Assembly: GCA_022711465.1 (NCBI GenBank)
Contig: JAKLEZ010000006.1
Location: forward strand, 217,702 to 281,701
DNA length: 64,000 nucleotides
From: Planctomycetota bacterium
GTDB taxonomy: Bacteria > Planctomycetota > Phycisphaerae > UBA1845 > PWPN01
Direction of reading: 5' to 3'
The position numbers and the translations under genes are program-made. The notes under the pieces were generated by a model that was not told the origin of the DNA, ran no database searches, and was given only the letters and a program-made list of their open reading frames with translations. Positions 7,737 through 17,664 of the stretch are shown in pieces; within the stretch, counting starts at the first letter, position 1; the number at the start of each line of letters is the position of its first letter.

Positions 7737-9734
7737 TCAGATGAACACCCGCTTGTTGTAGATGAACCACTCGAAGAGCAGGACGGCTCCCAAGGCCAGG
7801 AGGAGGTACTGCCACAGTGGTTTGCGGAGATTCTCGCTTCCCGATCCGGCGGCGACCTGACCGCTGGCGATACGGAACTGCTGATTGGGGGCGATGAAGC
7901 TCTCGTAGTCATCGGTGAGGTTCACGGCCCGCTCGCTCTGATCGGGAATACCGGTCTCGAGGCGATAGAGCCCGACGCGGTCGGTCTGGCCGTAGCTGAC
8001 CAGTCCGGAGGAGCGAACGGAGACATCCTCGGTGCGTCCGTCCGGCCGGTGGACGGCCACGGTCGAGCGGCCGGGCTTGGCGGCGACGGTGATGGCCTCG
8101 CCCGGCTTGGCGGGGGGATGTTGGCCGAGGGTGGATGCGCCGGCCAGGTACCGGAGGGCGTTGTGCATGAAGACGACCAGGCCCTCCTGGAAGACCCAGT
8201 CGGTATTGAGCAGCTCCCGTTTGTCGTCGAAGAAGCTAAACGCGCAGAGCAGGAACTGGTGCCGCTCCTCGTTGAGCAGGGCGAGCACCGGCCCGCTGGA
8301 CGACTCGATCAGGGTAGTTGCCTGTGGAGGCAGATCGAGCTTGCGCCAGCTGAAGACGCTGATCGAGTTGATGGCCACGTGCCGGAGGACCGGATGGGTG
8401 TCATCCCAGTCGAGGAAGAGCTCCCGCTCGATCAGTTCGCCTCTTTGGACATCCTCGATCAGCGGTATTCCGCCAAAGAACATGTAGCTGCCTGGCGGAA
8501 GACGCTGGGTTGAATGGGCGTCGATCACGATCACATCGTAGCGCGACCGGCCGACGTCGATGAGTTTCTCATCGAGGTTCTTCTCGTACTCGTCGGGAGT
8601 CCAGACCTCATACTTGGCCAGGGGCATGGCGGACATGAGGTCGCGCAGATAGCGGTTGCCGGGCGTGACCAGGAGGGCGGTGATCGGCCGGGGCGGCGTC
8701 GCCACGGCGAAGACCCGGTCGTCGGCGGGGAGGGCGTCCTTGCCGGACAGCCGCAACTCGATGTCCGCTCCGCGATCCAGGAGCAGGTCGAAGGTGACGG
8801 TGGCCTCGTTGCCGTCCTTGGGCATGCTGGGCAGGCCGGTGTTTCCAAGCTGTTTCGCGTCGCCGAGAGGCATGAGACCCTCGACCGAGCGTACTTCCTT
8901 CATCTCGCCGTCCACGAAGAGCGAGACATCCCGATTCGCCGGTGCGCCGCCGAAATGGCGCACCCGGGCGACGATGCTGAGCATCTCCGGCCTCTCGTAG
9001 TTTCGCCGCACGTCGACATCGACGATCCCGGTGTTTTCGATCGCCTTGCCGATGGAAACGACCTCCATCTGCCCGCGCTGCACAGCCACCTTCTCGGCGT
9101 CGGACAGCCGGCCGTCAGTGAACAGGAGATGGTGAGACTGGGGCACCCTGTTGGATCCCCAGCCGACGTCCTCGCCGATCGGCGTGGAGTGGGCTTCGGC
9201 CAGTTGGATCGCCTCGGCCAGTCGTCCCGGTTCGTCGGTCTGGGTGATGGAGTTGATCGCCCGCCGCAGCAGCACCTTGTCGCCGGTGAACGAGGTCAGC
9301 ACGTTGGCCCGGTCGGCGAAGGTGATGACCATGGCCCGCTGGGTAGTGGTCATGCCGTCGACGACCTTGAGGGCCTCCTCCTTGGCGATGCTCAGGCGGG
9401 TCTGCCCGTCGCCTTCGTCAGCGCCCATCGAGGCGGACTGATCGATGAGCAGGGTCATGGATTGCTCGACGTCAGCAGAGCCCCTGCGGACCGGCTCGCC
9501 GATTGCCAGGGCTGCCAGGATCAGGATGAGGAGCTGCAGGATCAGCAGCAAGTTGCTGCGCAGCTTCTGGAACGGCGAATTGACCTGCAGGTCCTCGACC
9601 GAGCGGCGCCACAGCAAGGTCGAGGCGATGGGCAGCTCGCGGCGTTTCAGCTTGAGGAAGTAGAGCAGGACCAGCGGCGGAATGGTGGCCGCCGCCGCCA
9701 GGACCGGAATGTACCAGGGCGCGAGGAAGTTCAC
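7737..9734 (-). CDS. BatA-type von Willebrand A membrane protein
   Basis: A 665-residue membrane protein. The N-terminal BatA segment has two membrane helices (about 7-27 and 60-78) with the FLKLKRRELPIASTLLWRR region between them. A von Willebrand A domain follows with a MIDAS motif D98-x-S100-x-S102 (LIDQSASM), then a long beta-rich region and a last helix at about 640-658. The start is a GTG overlapping the DUF58 stop by four bases. BatA-like proteins work with MoxR ATPases and DUF58 proteins in envelope stress resistance or metal-cofactor insertion; the exact substrate here is unknown. It is the last gene of the long minus-strand run. Confidence 0.85.
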   Translation of the reverse strand: MNFLAPWYIPVLAAAATIPPLVLLYFLKLKRRELPIASTLLWRRSVEDLQVNSPFQKLRSNLLLILQLLILILAALAIGEPVRRGSADVEQSMTLLIDQSASMGADEGDGQTRLSIAKEEALKVVDGMTTTQRAMVITFADRANVLTSFTGDKVLLRRAINSITQTDEPGRLAEAIQLAEAHSTPIGEDVGWGSNRVPQSHHLLFTDGRLSDAEKVAVQRGQMEVVSIGKAIENTGIVDVDVRRNYERPEMLSIVARVRHFGGAPANRDVSLFVDGEMKEVRSVEGLMPLGDAKQLGNTGLPSMPKDGNEATVTFDLLLDRGADIELRLSGKDALPADDRVFAVATPPRPITALLVTPGNRYLRDLMSAMPLAKYEVWTPDEYEKNLDEKLIDVGRSRYDVIVIDAHSTQRLPPGSYMFFGGIPLIEDVQRGELIERELFLDWDDTHPVLRHVAINSISVFSWRKLDLPPQATTLIESSSGPVLALLNEERHQFLLCAFSFFDDKRELLNTDWVFQEGLVVFMHNALRYLAGASTLGQHPPAKPGEAITVAAKPGRSTVAVHRPDGRTEDVSVRSSGLVSYGQTDRVGLYRLETGIPDQSERAVNLTDDYESFIAPNQQFRIASGQVAAGSGSENLRKPLWQYLLLALGAVLLFEWFIYNKRVFI

Positions 9735-10627
9735 CGCAGCAACCCTCGTCTCCGGAGATAGGTGAGCACCAGCTGGTCGAACGGGACCTCGGTGCTCGTG
9801 AACAAGTACGTGATGCCCCGCCGCGAGCAGTATTCCTGCAGCTGTCCGCAGTACGCGTTGAGATTCTGCTTGTAGCGGTTAAGCAAGGCCCGGCTGATGG
9901 TGACCTCGGCGAGGTCGTCATCCTCGACGTCGCGCAGCCGGAGGTCGCCGACCAGGTCAGGCTGGATTTCCTGCGGGCTGAGCATCTGGATGGCATACAG
10001 GTCGTAGTGCCGTCCGAGCAGGTAGCGCAAGCCCTCCTCGTAGCCGCCCTTGTCCATGAAATCGCTCAACACGATCACGATGCCGCGCTGGGGGTGGCGG
10101 ATCGCGAAATGGCGGCAGGCAGCGGTCATGTTACCCGCGCCGGCCGGCTCCAGATTGACCAGGTAGCCGAGTACTTTGGAGATCAGGTGACGGCCTCGGA
10201 CTCCGGCCTGCTCGGGACCGAACTGGTCGGAGTAGCCGCAGAGTGTGACCCGGTTGTAGTTGACCAGCCCGACGTAGGCGAGAGCGGCCGCGACCCGCTT
10301 GGCGTACAGGGCCTTGGCCGGGCTACCGAAGTCCATCGACTTGCTGCAGTCGAGCAGGATGCTGACATGGAGATCCTCCTCCTCGAAGAACAGCTTGATG
10401 AACAGCTTCTCGAGCCTCCCGTAGATGTTCCAGTCCAGGAAGCGCAGGTCGTCGCCGACCACGTAGTTGCGGTAGTCGGCGAACTCGACCGATTGCCCCT
10501 TGCGCTTTGACCGCCGCTCGCCCTTCATCCGCCCGGCGAAGATCTTGCGCGAGACGATGTCCAGCCGTTCGAGGCGGTTCATGAACTCGGGATCGAGCAG
10601 TTCGCTGTATGTGGTTGCAGAAGCCAT
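9731..10627 (-). CDS. DUF58 domain protein
   Basis: A 298-residue cytoplasmic protein with the DUF58 signature DYRNYVVGDDLRFLDWNIYG at about residues 51-70, followed by a vWA-like stretch with ILLDCSKSMDFG in place of the MIDAS DxSxS. DUF58 proteins are standard partners of MoxR AAA+ ATPases. It lies between moxR (112 bases upstream) and the BatA-like gene (four-base overlap downstream), the classical order. No membrane helices are seen. Function is inferred from context: adaptor or substrate-binding partner of the MoxR chaperone. Confidence 0.9.
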   Translation of the reverse strand: MASATTYSELLDPEFMNRLERLDIVSRKIFAGRMKGERRSKRKGQSVEFADYRNYVVGDDLRFLDWNIYGRLEKLFIKLFFEEEDLHVSILLDCSKSMDFGSPAKALYAKRVAAALAYVGLVNYNRVTLCGYSDQFGPEQAGVRGRHLISKVLGYLVNLEPAGAGNMTAACRHFAIRHPQRGIVIVLSDFMDKGGYEEGLRYLLGRHYDLYAIQMLSPQEIQPDLVGDLRLRDVEDDDLAEVTISRALLNRYKQNLNAYCGQLQEYCSRRGITYLFTSTEVPFDQLVLTYLRRRGLLR

Positions 10628-10739
10628 AGTTTCGAGAGCCGAAACGCCAAGCGGTCACACGAGGCCTGGCGTCAGGTTGCGGTTTTCACCCTGTCATCGC
10701 CTTTCTCATTCCTCCATATTGACTTCCCGCGGCGCAGGT

Positions 10740-11759
10740 TCAGGCTGCTTTCTCCGTCAAGGTCGGGGTCTTCTCGATCAGGTCCTCGATCACCGTGTCT
10801 GTGCTCATGTTCTCCGCTTCGCCCTCGAAGTTGAGCAGCACGCGGTGGCGCAGGGCGGGCAAGGCGGCCTCCTTCACGTCCTCGAAGCTGACGTTGAACC
10901 GCCCTTCCAGCAAGGCCCGCACCTTGGACGCCAGGGTCAGGGCCTGGGCACCACGCGGGCTCGAGCCCCAGCGGACGTACTTGTTGGTCATGTCGGTGGC
11001 GAACTCGCCTTCCGGGTGTGTGGCCATGGTGAGTCGAACCACGTAATCCTGCACGTGGGGGGCGAGGATCACCCGCTTGACCAGTTTCTGGGCGCCAAGG
11101 ATCTCCTCCTGGGTCATGATCGGCTGGATGTCGGCCACGAACCCGGTCGTCGTCCGGTCGAGGATGGTCTTCAATTCATCGCGCGAAGAGTACTCGACAA
11201 TGAGCTTGTAGAAGAAGCGGTCGAGTTGGGCCTCGGGCAGGGGGTAGGTGCCTTCCTGCTCGATCGGGTTCTGTGTGGCCATGACGAAGAACGGCTCCTT
11301 GAGGGTATACCGTGTGCCGCCGACGGTCACGGTGTGCTCCTGCATGGCCTCGAGCAGGGCCGATTGTGTCTTGGGAGTGGCCCGGTTGATTTCGTCCGCC
11401 AGCACGATCTGGGCGAACAGGGGCCCATGCTGGAAGCGGAACTCGCGGTGTCCGGTGGCCGGATCGTCCATCACGATGTTGGTGCCGATGATGTCGGCGG
11501 GCATGAGGTCGGGGGTAAACTGGATCCGGCTGAAATCGAGGCTCAGGGCCTGGGCCAGGGTGCGAATCAGGTAGGTCTTGCCCAGGCCCGGCACGCCCTC
11601 GAGCAGGGCGTGGCCTCCGACGAACAGGCAGGTCAGAACGCCGTCCACGATCTCGTCCTGTCCGACGATCGCCTTGCCGATTTCGGCCCGCAGGCGCTTG
11701 AATTTGGCGCAGAATTCACGGGTTGCTTTCTCGACTCTGGGATCAATGGTCTCGGCCAT
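10740..11759 (-). CDS. MoxR family AAA+ ATPase
   Basis: A 339-residue AAA+ ATPase of normal MoxR length. Walker A is GVPGLGKT at residues 55-62, Walker B is IVLADEIN with D122-E123, and sensor 1 is MATQNPIEQEGTYPLPEAQLD in pieces. MoxR proteins are chaperone-like ATPases that act with vWA-domain partners to assemble or activate other proteins; two vWA proteins and a DUF58 protein flank it. A gap of 146 bases separates it from the vWA/GATase gene upstream, so it may have its own promoter. Identification is secure; the client protein is not known. Confidence 0.95.
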   Translation of the reverse strand: MAETIDPRVEKATREFCAKFKRLRAEIGKAIVGQDEIVDGVLTCLFVGGHALLEGVPGLGKTYLIRTLAQALSLDFSRIQFTPDLMPADIIGTNIVMDDPATGHREFRFQHGPLFAQIVLADEINRATPKTQSALLEAMQEHTVTVGGTRYTLKEPFFVMATQNPIEQEGTYPLPEAQLDRFFYKLIVEYSSRDELKTILDRTTTGFVADIQPIMTQEEILGAQKLVKRVILAPHVQDYVVRLTMATHPEGEFATDMTNKYVRWGSSPRGAQALTLASKVRALLEGRFNVSFEDVKEAALPALRHRVLLNFEGEAENMSTDTVIEDLIEKTPTLTEKAA

Positions 11760-11905
11760 GATTGGTGGCTCCTTGTCGGCTGATGGCTCGCAGCGATCAG
11801 CGATCGATCATTCACAGTCCGCCACCCCTTTGGCCCCTCCAGTGAGGGGACCCGAGGGGTACATCACTTGACACTCAGGGCGCTCAGCTCAGCGCGCCCC
11901 ATCAC

Positions 11906-14900
11906 CTACTGCTTATCCTTCGCCCTTCCATCCATGTCTTCCTTGGCGCGGCGCTTGGCCCTCAGCAACCTGGAGGTCAGATCACCCGCGTCCTTGGTTC
12001 CCGGTTTGCGCCTGGGCTCGGTGTAGCCCGGCTCGCCCGCCTTGGCGGCGGCCTTGCCGAGTGTCTGGCTCAGGTCCGCCGCAGGCTTGGCGGCGGCCTT
12101 GTCGCCGACGTCGAACCTGGTCTTGGCGCTGGCTGCCGGCGTCGGTTCCAGTTCGATGGTCCTCTGTTCGCGCTTCTCGGCCACCCGGGCGTCGAGGCCT
12201 TCACGAACCTTGCCGCTGACGTCCTTGAGCTGGGACAGCGAGGCGGTGCTGCGCTGCCCGACGCGAGCCAGGGCGGTCACGCTGGCGGTAAAGAACTGGA
12301 TGGTTGGCACCAGGTAGTTGTAACGGATCGTCCAGCCGATGACCTCGGCCAGGACCAGGGCCCCGACGTACCCGAACCGCGGAGCACTGGCGGTATAGAG
12401 CACGGCACAGGAGACCACGAATACCGCCACCTCGACGTAGATGGACATGGCCAGGTTCGAGGCCAGCCGCCGAGTGGCGACGTCGAGCAGGAACAGGGGC
12501 AACAGCAGCCAAGTCACGATCCAACGCCACACCGGCTGGCGCGAGATGGCCGGCGGCAGATGCCGGTCAAAGACCTTGTCCCGAAGCGGATCCATCAGCA
12601 ACATGCGTCCGCCGGTCCGTTCGACCACGCGGTTGAGCAGGCTCAGATTCGTCCCCATCTCGCGGAACTCCGGGGAATAGGGCATGCTCACGCCGGTGCG
12701 GATCTGGTGCATCCCCTTGTCGTCGCGGTACGTCAGGTTGATGAGGTAGTTGCCGTGTTCGTCGACGTCGAACGCCGCCTCGTAGCGGCCCGGCCCGGTC
12801 TGAGTCACGGCGAGGGTTTTCGTCTCCATGCTGGGGGTGGTCAGACGGCCGGCGAATCTCAGGAAGTTGAGATAGGTTGCGTCCTTGTTCAGAGCCTCGA
12901 TGCTGATGTGTCCTTTGTTGCCGTCGATGCGGGCCATGACATCGAAGTCGGCGGACTCCTCCTGACGCATGGCCCAGCGGAGCAGTTGGGCCCAGAACTT
13001 GCCGTACTTGGCCCAGTTGCTCCACTCGGTGCCCCATTTCGGCCACCAGCCACTGGTGAAGACGGCCATCTTGCCCATCTCGTAGTTCCAGTGGGCCAGC
13101 ACGGGGTCGTTGCCGTCCTGGCTCCGGCGGACAATGGGCATGATGCAGTCCGGCTTGGGCTCGGTGAGCACCAGGCCCCCCAGCCTGGGCAAGTCCCGAT
13201 CGCTGATTCCCTGGGTGATCTGGGCGAAGTCGAACACCAGCCGCGGCGAGAAGACGCGGTCGTCGATCAGCGGCTTGCGGACGACTTTGGCCTCCTTCAT
13301 GAAGATCTGGGGCAACTTGGTGGGATCCTTCACGTCGTAGAATCGGCCGCCCGTGTCCCTGGCGATCTGGCGGAGGTTCGCTTCCTGCACATGCACGCCG
13401 TAACCGATGCCCACGGTCGAGCAGGTAATCTGGTGTTTCTTCATGTAGTCGATCGTGCTGGCGGACGGAGGGGTGGGGTCGCCGTCGCTGATGATGATGA
13501 CGTGCCGTTGGGATGCGTCCTTCTTGCTCATCAAGCCGTCGACCGCCATGGTCATGGTCTGGGCGAAATCGGGCATGTCCCCGATCTGCATGCTGGTGAT
13601 TTTCTTCTTGATTAGAGGTTTGTCGAGGGCCGGCGCGAGGGGGACATCCCAGTTGTAGCCGTTCATGCGATAGGAGTAGCAGACCACGCCGAAGTAGTCG
13701 AGTGAGCTGATCGTCTCGAGGCTCTTGAGGGCCACCTGCTCGCCCCAGTAGTTGCCGCGCGGGATCTCGCAGGAGTGCATGATGATGGCCAGGCCGCCCC
13801 GGGGCATGACCTGCTTCTGTTTGATCTCGAAGCTGACCGGGCTAGTTTCCTCGAGCGGCTTGCCGATCCAGCCGCCCGCCCCGAAGCTCTCGTCGCCACC
13901 GGTCATGATGAGACCGCCGCCGAAGTCCCGCACGTAGCTGGCCAGGGCCTTGTGCTGATCGTCGGTGAACTCGCCCGCCGAGGTGTTGGCCAGCACCACG
14001 GCGGCGTATTCCTGGAGCTTGAGCAGGTCGAGGTCCTTGACGTCATTGGCCACTTCGACCTCGATTCGCTCGCGGCCAAGGGCCTCAACCAGCACATCAT
14101 CGGTATCCCGGCGGACCTGCCCCTCGATCGACTGCGGCAGGCTGACGATCAGCACCTTGCCCTGATCGACGACGAACGTGAATGCTGTGGCCCGGTTGTT
14201 TTCCGGAATGGTGTCGTCGCTCGCCATGAGCGGGGTCACCTGGGCCTGGAAGCGGTGCACGCCGCCCCCCTGCACCTCGATCGGAATGGTGAAGGGGTTG
14301 GGCTGCATCCCGCCGACCAGCGGCAGAACTGTGTCCTTCAACTCGATCTTGCGGTCGTTGTCGTACAGCGTCAGCTGGACCTTGGTGTTCTCGCGGCTCT
14401 TGAGGAGCAGGCGAAGCGGGATCTTGGTGTCCTTGTTGGCGTGGGGGGGAACGACGATCCGATCGAACAGAACCTCGTTTCGGAGCTGGTACTCGATGGG
14501 AATGACGTCGACCGCGACCTTGTTGGCCGCGGCGACCTCGATTTCCTCGTTCAGGCTACCGAGGTTCTCATTTCCGTCGGTCACGAGCACGACGCGCCGC
14601 GAGAAGCCTTCGGGAAACGACGCCATGGCCATCCGCAAAGCCCCGGCGATGTCCGTTCGATCTGGCTCGAGGGCGGTGCCGAAGCCGAAGATGGCGGCCC
14701 CGCCGCGGCTGTTGATCAGGTCGACGCCGGTCTGGCCGTCGAAGCCGATCACGCCGATGCGGTCGTCCGGGTGGGCCTTGGAGGACAACTCCTTGACGTA
14801 GTTCTGGGCGGCCTCGCGGCGATCGTCGGGGATGCTCTTGGAGCGGTCGAGCACGAACATCACCGCCACATGGTCGTTGCGCCTGACGTACTGGATCTCC

Positions 14901-15082
14901 GCCAAGGCGATGGCGAGGGCGATGATCACCAGCGAGCGCATGACCACCGCCAGGATTCGCCGCCAGCGGTCCAGCCCGGCCAGGGAACGCACCGAGATGA
15001 CCGCGATCACCGGGATCGCCGCCATCAGCCAGAGCCATTCCGGCCGCTCGAACGAGATGGGGAAGCTCAACGCCAACATCAC
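11906..15082 (-). CDS. Large vWA/GATase-like membrane protein
   Basis: A 1058-residue protein. Two N-terminal membrane helices (about 12-32 and 42-64) precede a vWA domain with MIDAS D79-R-S81-K-S83. A glutamine-amidotransferase-like segment lies at about 325-430 (VVLANTSAGEF, GGGLIMTGGDESFGAGG). A second vWA-like domain begins near 435 (GLAIIMHSCEIPRG, VIIISDGDPTPPS) and has a degenerate MIDAS. Further helices lie at about 850-930, and the C-terminus is a basic low-complexity tail. This architecture is common in planctomycete MoxR clusters. It overlaps the NHL gene stop by four bases (ATGA), indicating coupling. It probably sits in the cytoplasmic membrane with vWA domains exposed outside. 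Confidence 0.85.
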   Translation of the reverse strand: MMLALSFPISFERPEWLWLMAAIPVIAVISVRSLAGLDRWRRILAVVMRSLVIIALAIALAEIQYVRRNDHVAVMFVLDRSKSIPDDRREAAQNYVKELSSKAHPDDRIGVIGFDGQTGVDLINSRGGAAIFGFGTALEPDRTDIAGALRMAMASFPEGFSRRVVLVTDGNENLGSLNEEIEVAAANKVAVDVIPIEYQLRNEVLFDRIVVPPHANKDTKIPLRLLLKSRENTKVQLTLYDNDRKIELKDTVLPLVGGMQPNPFTIPIEVQGGGVHRFQAQVTPLMASDDTIPENNRATAFTFVVDQGKVLIVSLPQSIEGQVRRDTDDVLVEALGRERIEVEVANDVKDLDLLKLQEYAAVVLANTSAGEFTDDQHKALASYVRDFGGGLIMTGGDESFGAGGWIGKPLEETSPVSFEIKQKQVMPRGGLAIIMHSCEIPRGNYWGEQVALKSLETISSLDYFGVVCYSYRMNGYNWDVPLAPALDKPLIKKKITSMQIGDMPDFAQTMTMAVDGLMSKKDASQRHVIIISDGDPTPPSASTIDYMKKHQITCSTVGIGYGVHVQEANLRQIARDTGGRFYDVKDPTKLPQIFMKEAKVVRKPLIDDRVFSPRLVFDFAQITQGISDRDLPRLGGLVLTEPKPDCIMPIVRRSQDGNDPVLAHWNYEMGKMAVFTSGWWPKWGTEWSNWAKYGKFWAQLLRWAMRQEESADFDVMARIDGNKGHISIEALNKDATYLNFLRFAGRLTTPSMETKTLAVTQTGPGRYEAAFDVDEHGNYLINLTYRDDKGMHQIRTGVSMPYSPEFREMGTNLSLLNRVVERTGGRMLLMDPLRDKVFDRHLPPAISRQPVWRWIVTWLLLPLFLLDVATRRLASNLAMSIYVEVAVFVVSCAVLYTASAPRFGYVGALVLAEVIGWTIRYNYLVPTIQFFTASVTALARVGQRSTASLSQLKDVSGKVREGLDARVAEKREQRTIELEPTPAASAKTRFDVGDKAAAKPAADLSQTLGKAAAKAGEPGYTEPRRKPGTKDAGDLTSRLLRAKRRAKEDMDGRAKDKQ

Positions 15083-16005
15083 ATCTTGATCATCTGCACT
15101 CTGTTGTTGCCTGAGTCCAGAACATAAACAAACCCGTTCCCGCCGATTCCCACCGCCCAGGGCGCACAGAGCTGCCCGGGTTCTCGCCCGGGCGAGCCCC
15201 AGCAGCCCAGACTCTTGCCGTTGCGGTCAAAGTGCTGCAGCCGTGCGTTTCCGAACTCGCACACCAGCAGCGTGCCGTCCGGACGCACCGCGACGCCGTA
15301 CGGGTATTGCAGCTGCCCGGGGGCAGTGCCCATGGCGCCAAACCGGCTTAGAAGCCGACCCTCTCGACTGAACCGGCAGATGCGGTGATGGCAGGCGTCC
15401 GCCACCCACAGATCCCATTGGGCATCGAACGCGATCGACTGCGGGCGTAGCAACTCGGCCTCGCCGGTCTTCTGGCCGCCGAAGCTGGCGACCGGCTTGA
15501 AGTCCGGCGTAAACCGGGTGATGCGATCGTTGCCGCCGTACTCCGCCACGTAGATGTTGCCGTCTCCGTCCGAGGCCACGTCGGTAGGGAAGATGAACTG
15601 CCCCATCTCCTCGCCCATGGAGCCGAATCGGGCGAGTTCCTTGCCGTCTCGGTCGAAGACCATGACCCGGTGATAGTGAGTGTCGGCCACGAAAAGCCGC
15701 CCGCTCGCATCGACGCCCAGACCGGTTGGTTTCCCTGAAAGCCACTCCGGCATCTGCCAGCAGATCTCGAAGGTGCCATCCGGCTTGAATCGTTGTATAC
15801 GAGCGTACTTGTCCACGGCAAAGACAGCGCCGTCGGGGGCAACTGTCAGGGCTCGTGGATAGACAAACTGTCCGGGACCGAGGCCGTGATCACCGAAGGT
15901 CTTCTCCGGTGGCCGCGGGGACAAGTCGCCGTCTCCGCCACAACCGTTCAGCGCGGCTGGCAGCAGGGTCGCCAGGATCATCTTGCCTCGCTTGCTCATC
16001 GTCAT
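15079..16005 (-). CDS. NHL-repeat lipoprotein
   Basis: A 308-residue protein with an N-terminal hydrophobic stretch and a cysteine in ALNGC, a near-consensus lipobox with asparagine at an unusual place. The rest is a run of about six NHL repeats (GQFVYPRALTVAPDG, GQFIFPTDVASDGDGN, GQLQYPYGVAVRPDG, PGQLCAPWAVGIGGNG), which should form a beta-propeller. NHL propellers bind ligands or protein partners; no catalytic motif is visible. It overlaps the vWA/GATase gene by four bases and starts 18 bases after the permease gene, placing it physically between an ABC transporter and the MoxR system. Confidence 0.88.
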   Translation of the reverse strand: MTMSKRGKMILATLLPAALNGCGGDGDLSPRPPEKTFGDHGLGPGQFVYPRALTVAPDGAVFAVDKYARIQRFKPDGTFEICWQMPEWLSGKPTGLGVDASGRLFVADTHYHRVMVFDRDGKELARFGSMGEEMGQFIFPTDVASDGDGNIYVAEYGGNDRITRFTPDFKPVASFGGQKTGEAELLRPQSIAFDAQWDLWVADACHHRICRFSREGRLLSRFGAMGTAPGQLQYPYGVAVRPDGTLLVCEFGNARLQHFDRNGKSLGCWGSPGREPGQLCAPWAVGIGGNGFVYVLDSGNNRVQMIKM

Positions 16006-16023
16006 CGCCCGCCGGGCCCGCTT

Positions 16024-17619
16024 TCAACTCCTGCCCCGCCCAAAGAGCCAACCGGCCACAAGTGTCACCACCACACCTGCAGACAGCACGGCCAGACTGG
16101 TGGCGATCACCATGTCATCGCGTCCATAGTGCATGTGGTTCAGGATGGTCACGGCCAGACTGGGATATCCCACCGGCCCGACCACCTGGGTCATGACGAT
16201 CTCGAACAGGGAGAGCATGCCGACGATCAGCCCTCCCGCCAGCAACGCCGGCCACGCCGCAGGCAGCAGCACATGGGCCAGGACACTCGTGCCGTCCGCT
16301 CCGTCGCTGCGAGCCTGCTCGACCGCGGCCATGTCCTGTCGGCTGGTGGCCAGCCAAGCCACCAGTACCACAATGGCCGAATACCGCCCGATCAGGCCGA
16401 GGCACCACACGACGAGTGTCTTGTCGTACAGATAGCCCCATGCACCAGGGCGATTGAACACCATGATGAGGCCGATGCCCATGGCCGCGGGCGGCATGAG
16501 CGCGGTGACCAAGACGGCCAGGGCCGGCCACTGCAAACCATGCCGTCTCGACGCCCGCCAGAGCAGGACGGTCGCGATCGCAATCAACACCGACACGGCC
16601 GCGACCAGGGCGGCGACCTGCAATGAAGCCCGCCATTGCCGGCTGAACACCGAGAACGCCTCGCCCCACACGTCCCACCTGCGCAGGGCGAGGAACATGG
16701 CCGCCACCGGCATGCCCAGAGTCAGCATCCAGACCAAGCTGGCGCCCGCGGCCGCTCGCAGCCCGGAGCCCGGGCCTCCCATCCATGCGTTGCGCCCGCC
16801 ACCGAGATCGTCTTCGCCTGCTTCGGAGAGATGCCAGTCGCGCATGGCCTGCAGGCTCCGGCCCACCAGCAGGCCCAGAACGGCCATGACCATGACCGGC
16901 TGGGCGGCCATGCGAACGACCTCGCCGGGAGCCGCGGCGATATCGACCAGGGCCATCAGTTCCGTGGCGTACACCCTGGCCAGGGCGAAATGCGGAATCG
17001 CATAGTCGGTCAATGTCACGGCAAAGACAGCGCACCCGGCGGCCAGCATGTACGGACGGAGGCTGGGCAGGACCGCGAACCACCAGGCCCGTGCCGGCGT
17101 CGTGTCGAGAACCGCCAGCGCGTATGCCGATCGCCCGGCGGCGCGCCAGCCGACCGCGACGATCAAGGCCACGACCGGCCAGAGCCACCCTGCGGAGATG
17201 ACCCCGGCTTTCGCCGCTGCGCCAAGTCCCGATGCCGGAGCCGACGGCCCCGCGGGAACGAATGATCCGAGCACGCCGCCGACGCCCGGCAACAGACCCC
17301 AGGCATAGGCGTAGACTTGAGGAGGCACCAGCAGCGGCGTCAGCGTCAACCCCAGCGCCAGCGGCCACGCTTGACGTCTCGTCGAGCCGAGCACCGCTGC
17401 CGGCCAGAGGCCGAGGACCAGCGCCCCGACACTGGCCGCAGTGCTTAGGGTAACGCTCCGCGTCAGCAGGACCGAGGACGGCAGGATGATGCGCGGATCG
17501 TTGACCGGCGATCCACGATCCAGGGACGCCATGCCGATGCCGATGAACGGAAGGACCACCGCCGCGAGCAGCGCCAGGCTGCCGACGATGCACAGGACCG
17601 CGGTTGCCACTCTCGCCAT
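16024..17619 (-). CDS. Iron(III)-type ABC transporter permease
   Basis: A 531-residue polytopic membrane protein with about twelve hydrophobic helices arranged as two binding-protein-dependent permease halves, the size and layout of FbpB/AfuB. The first helix is VLCIVGSLALLAAVVLPFIG; the second half contains the coupling-loop region EQARSDGADGTSVLAHVLLP. It would move iron or another anion-coordinated solute across the inner membrane. The matching binding protein gene ends 45 bases upstream. No ABC ATPase gene is found in this cluster or elsewhere in the window, so it must borrow one. A 517-codon open frame on the same strand is a shadow of this gene. Confidence 0.85.
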   Translation of the reverse strand: MARVATAVLCIVGSLALLAAVVLPFIGIGMASLDRGSPVNDPRIILPSSVLLTRSVTLSTAASVGALVLGLWPAAVLGSTRRQAWPLALGLTLTPLLVPPQVYAYAWGLLPGVGGVLGSFVPAGPSAPASGLGAAAKAGVISAGWLWPVVALIVAVGWRAAGRSAYALAVLDTTPARAWWFAVLPSLRPYMLAAGCAVFAVTLTDYAIPHFALARVYATELMALVDIAAAPGEVVRMAAQPVMVMAVLGLLVGRSLQAMRDWHLSEAGEDDLGGGRNAWMGGPGSGLRAAAGASLVWMLTLGMPVAAMFLALRRWDVWGEAFSVFSRQWRASLQVAALVAAVSVLIAIATVLLWRASRRHGLQWPALAVLVTALMPPAAMGIGLIMVFNRPGAWGYLYDKTLVVWCLGLIGRYSAIVVLVAWLATSRQDMAAVEQARSDGADGTSVLAHVLLPAAWPALLAGGLIVGMLSLFEIVMTQVVGPVGYPSLAVTILNHMHYGRDDMVIATSLAVLSAGVVVTLVAGWLFGRGRS

Positions 17620-17664
17620 TTTGACTATCCGCCACCGGTGACTCCCGATCCGCCGCGCCGGCGG

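Noticed and set aside
13775..15127. Long open frames on the plus strand opposite the vWA/GATase gene, also 12560-13615
   Set aside because: Antisense frames in GC-rich genes with third-position bias; composition rich in D, G, H and Q and no recognisable family.
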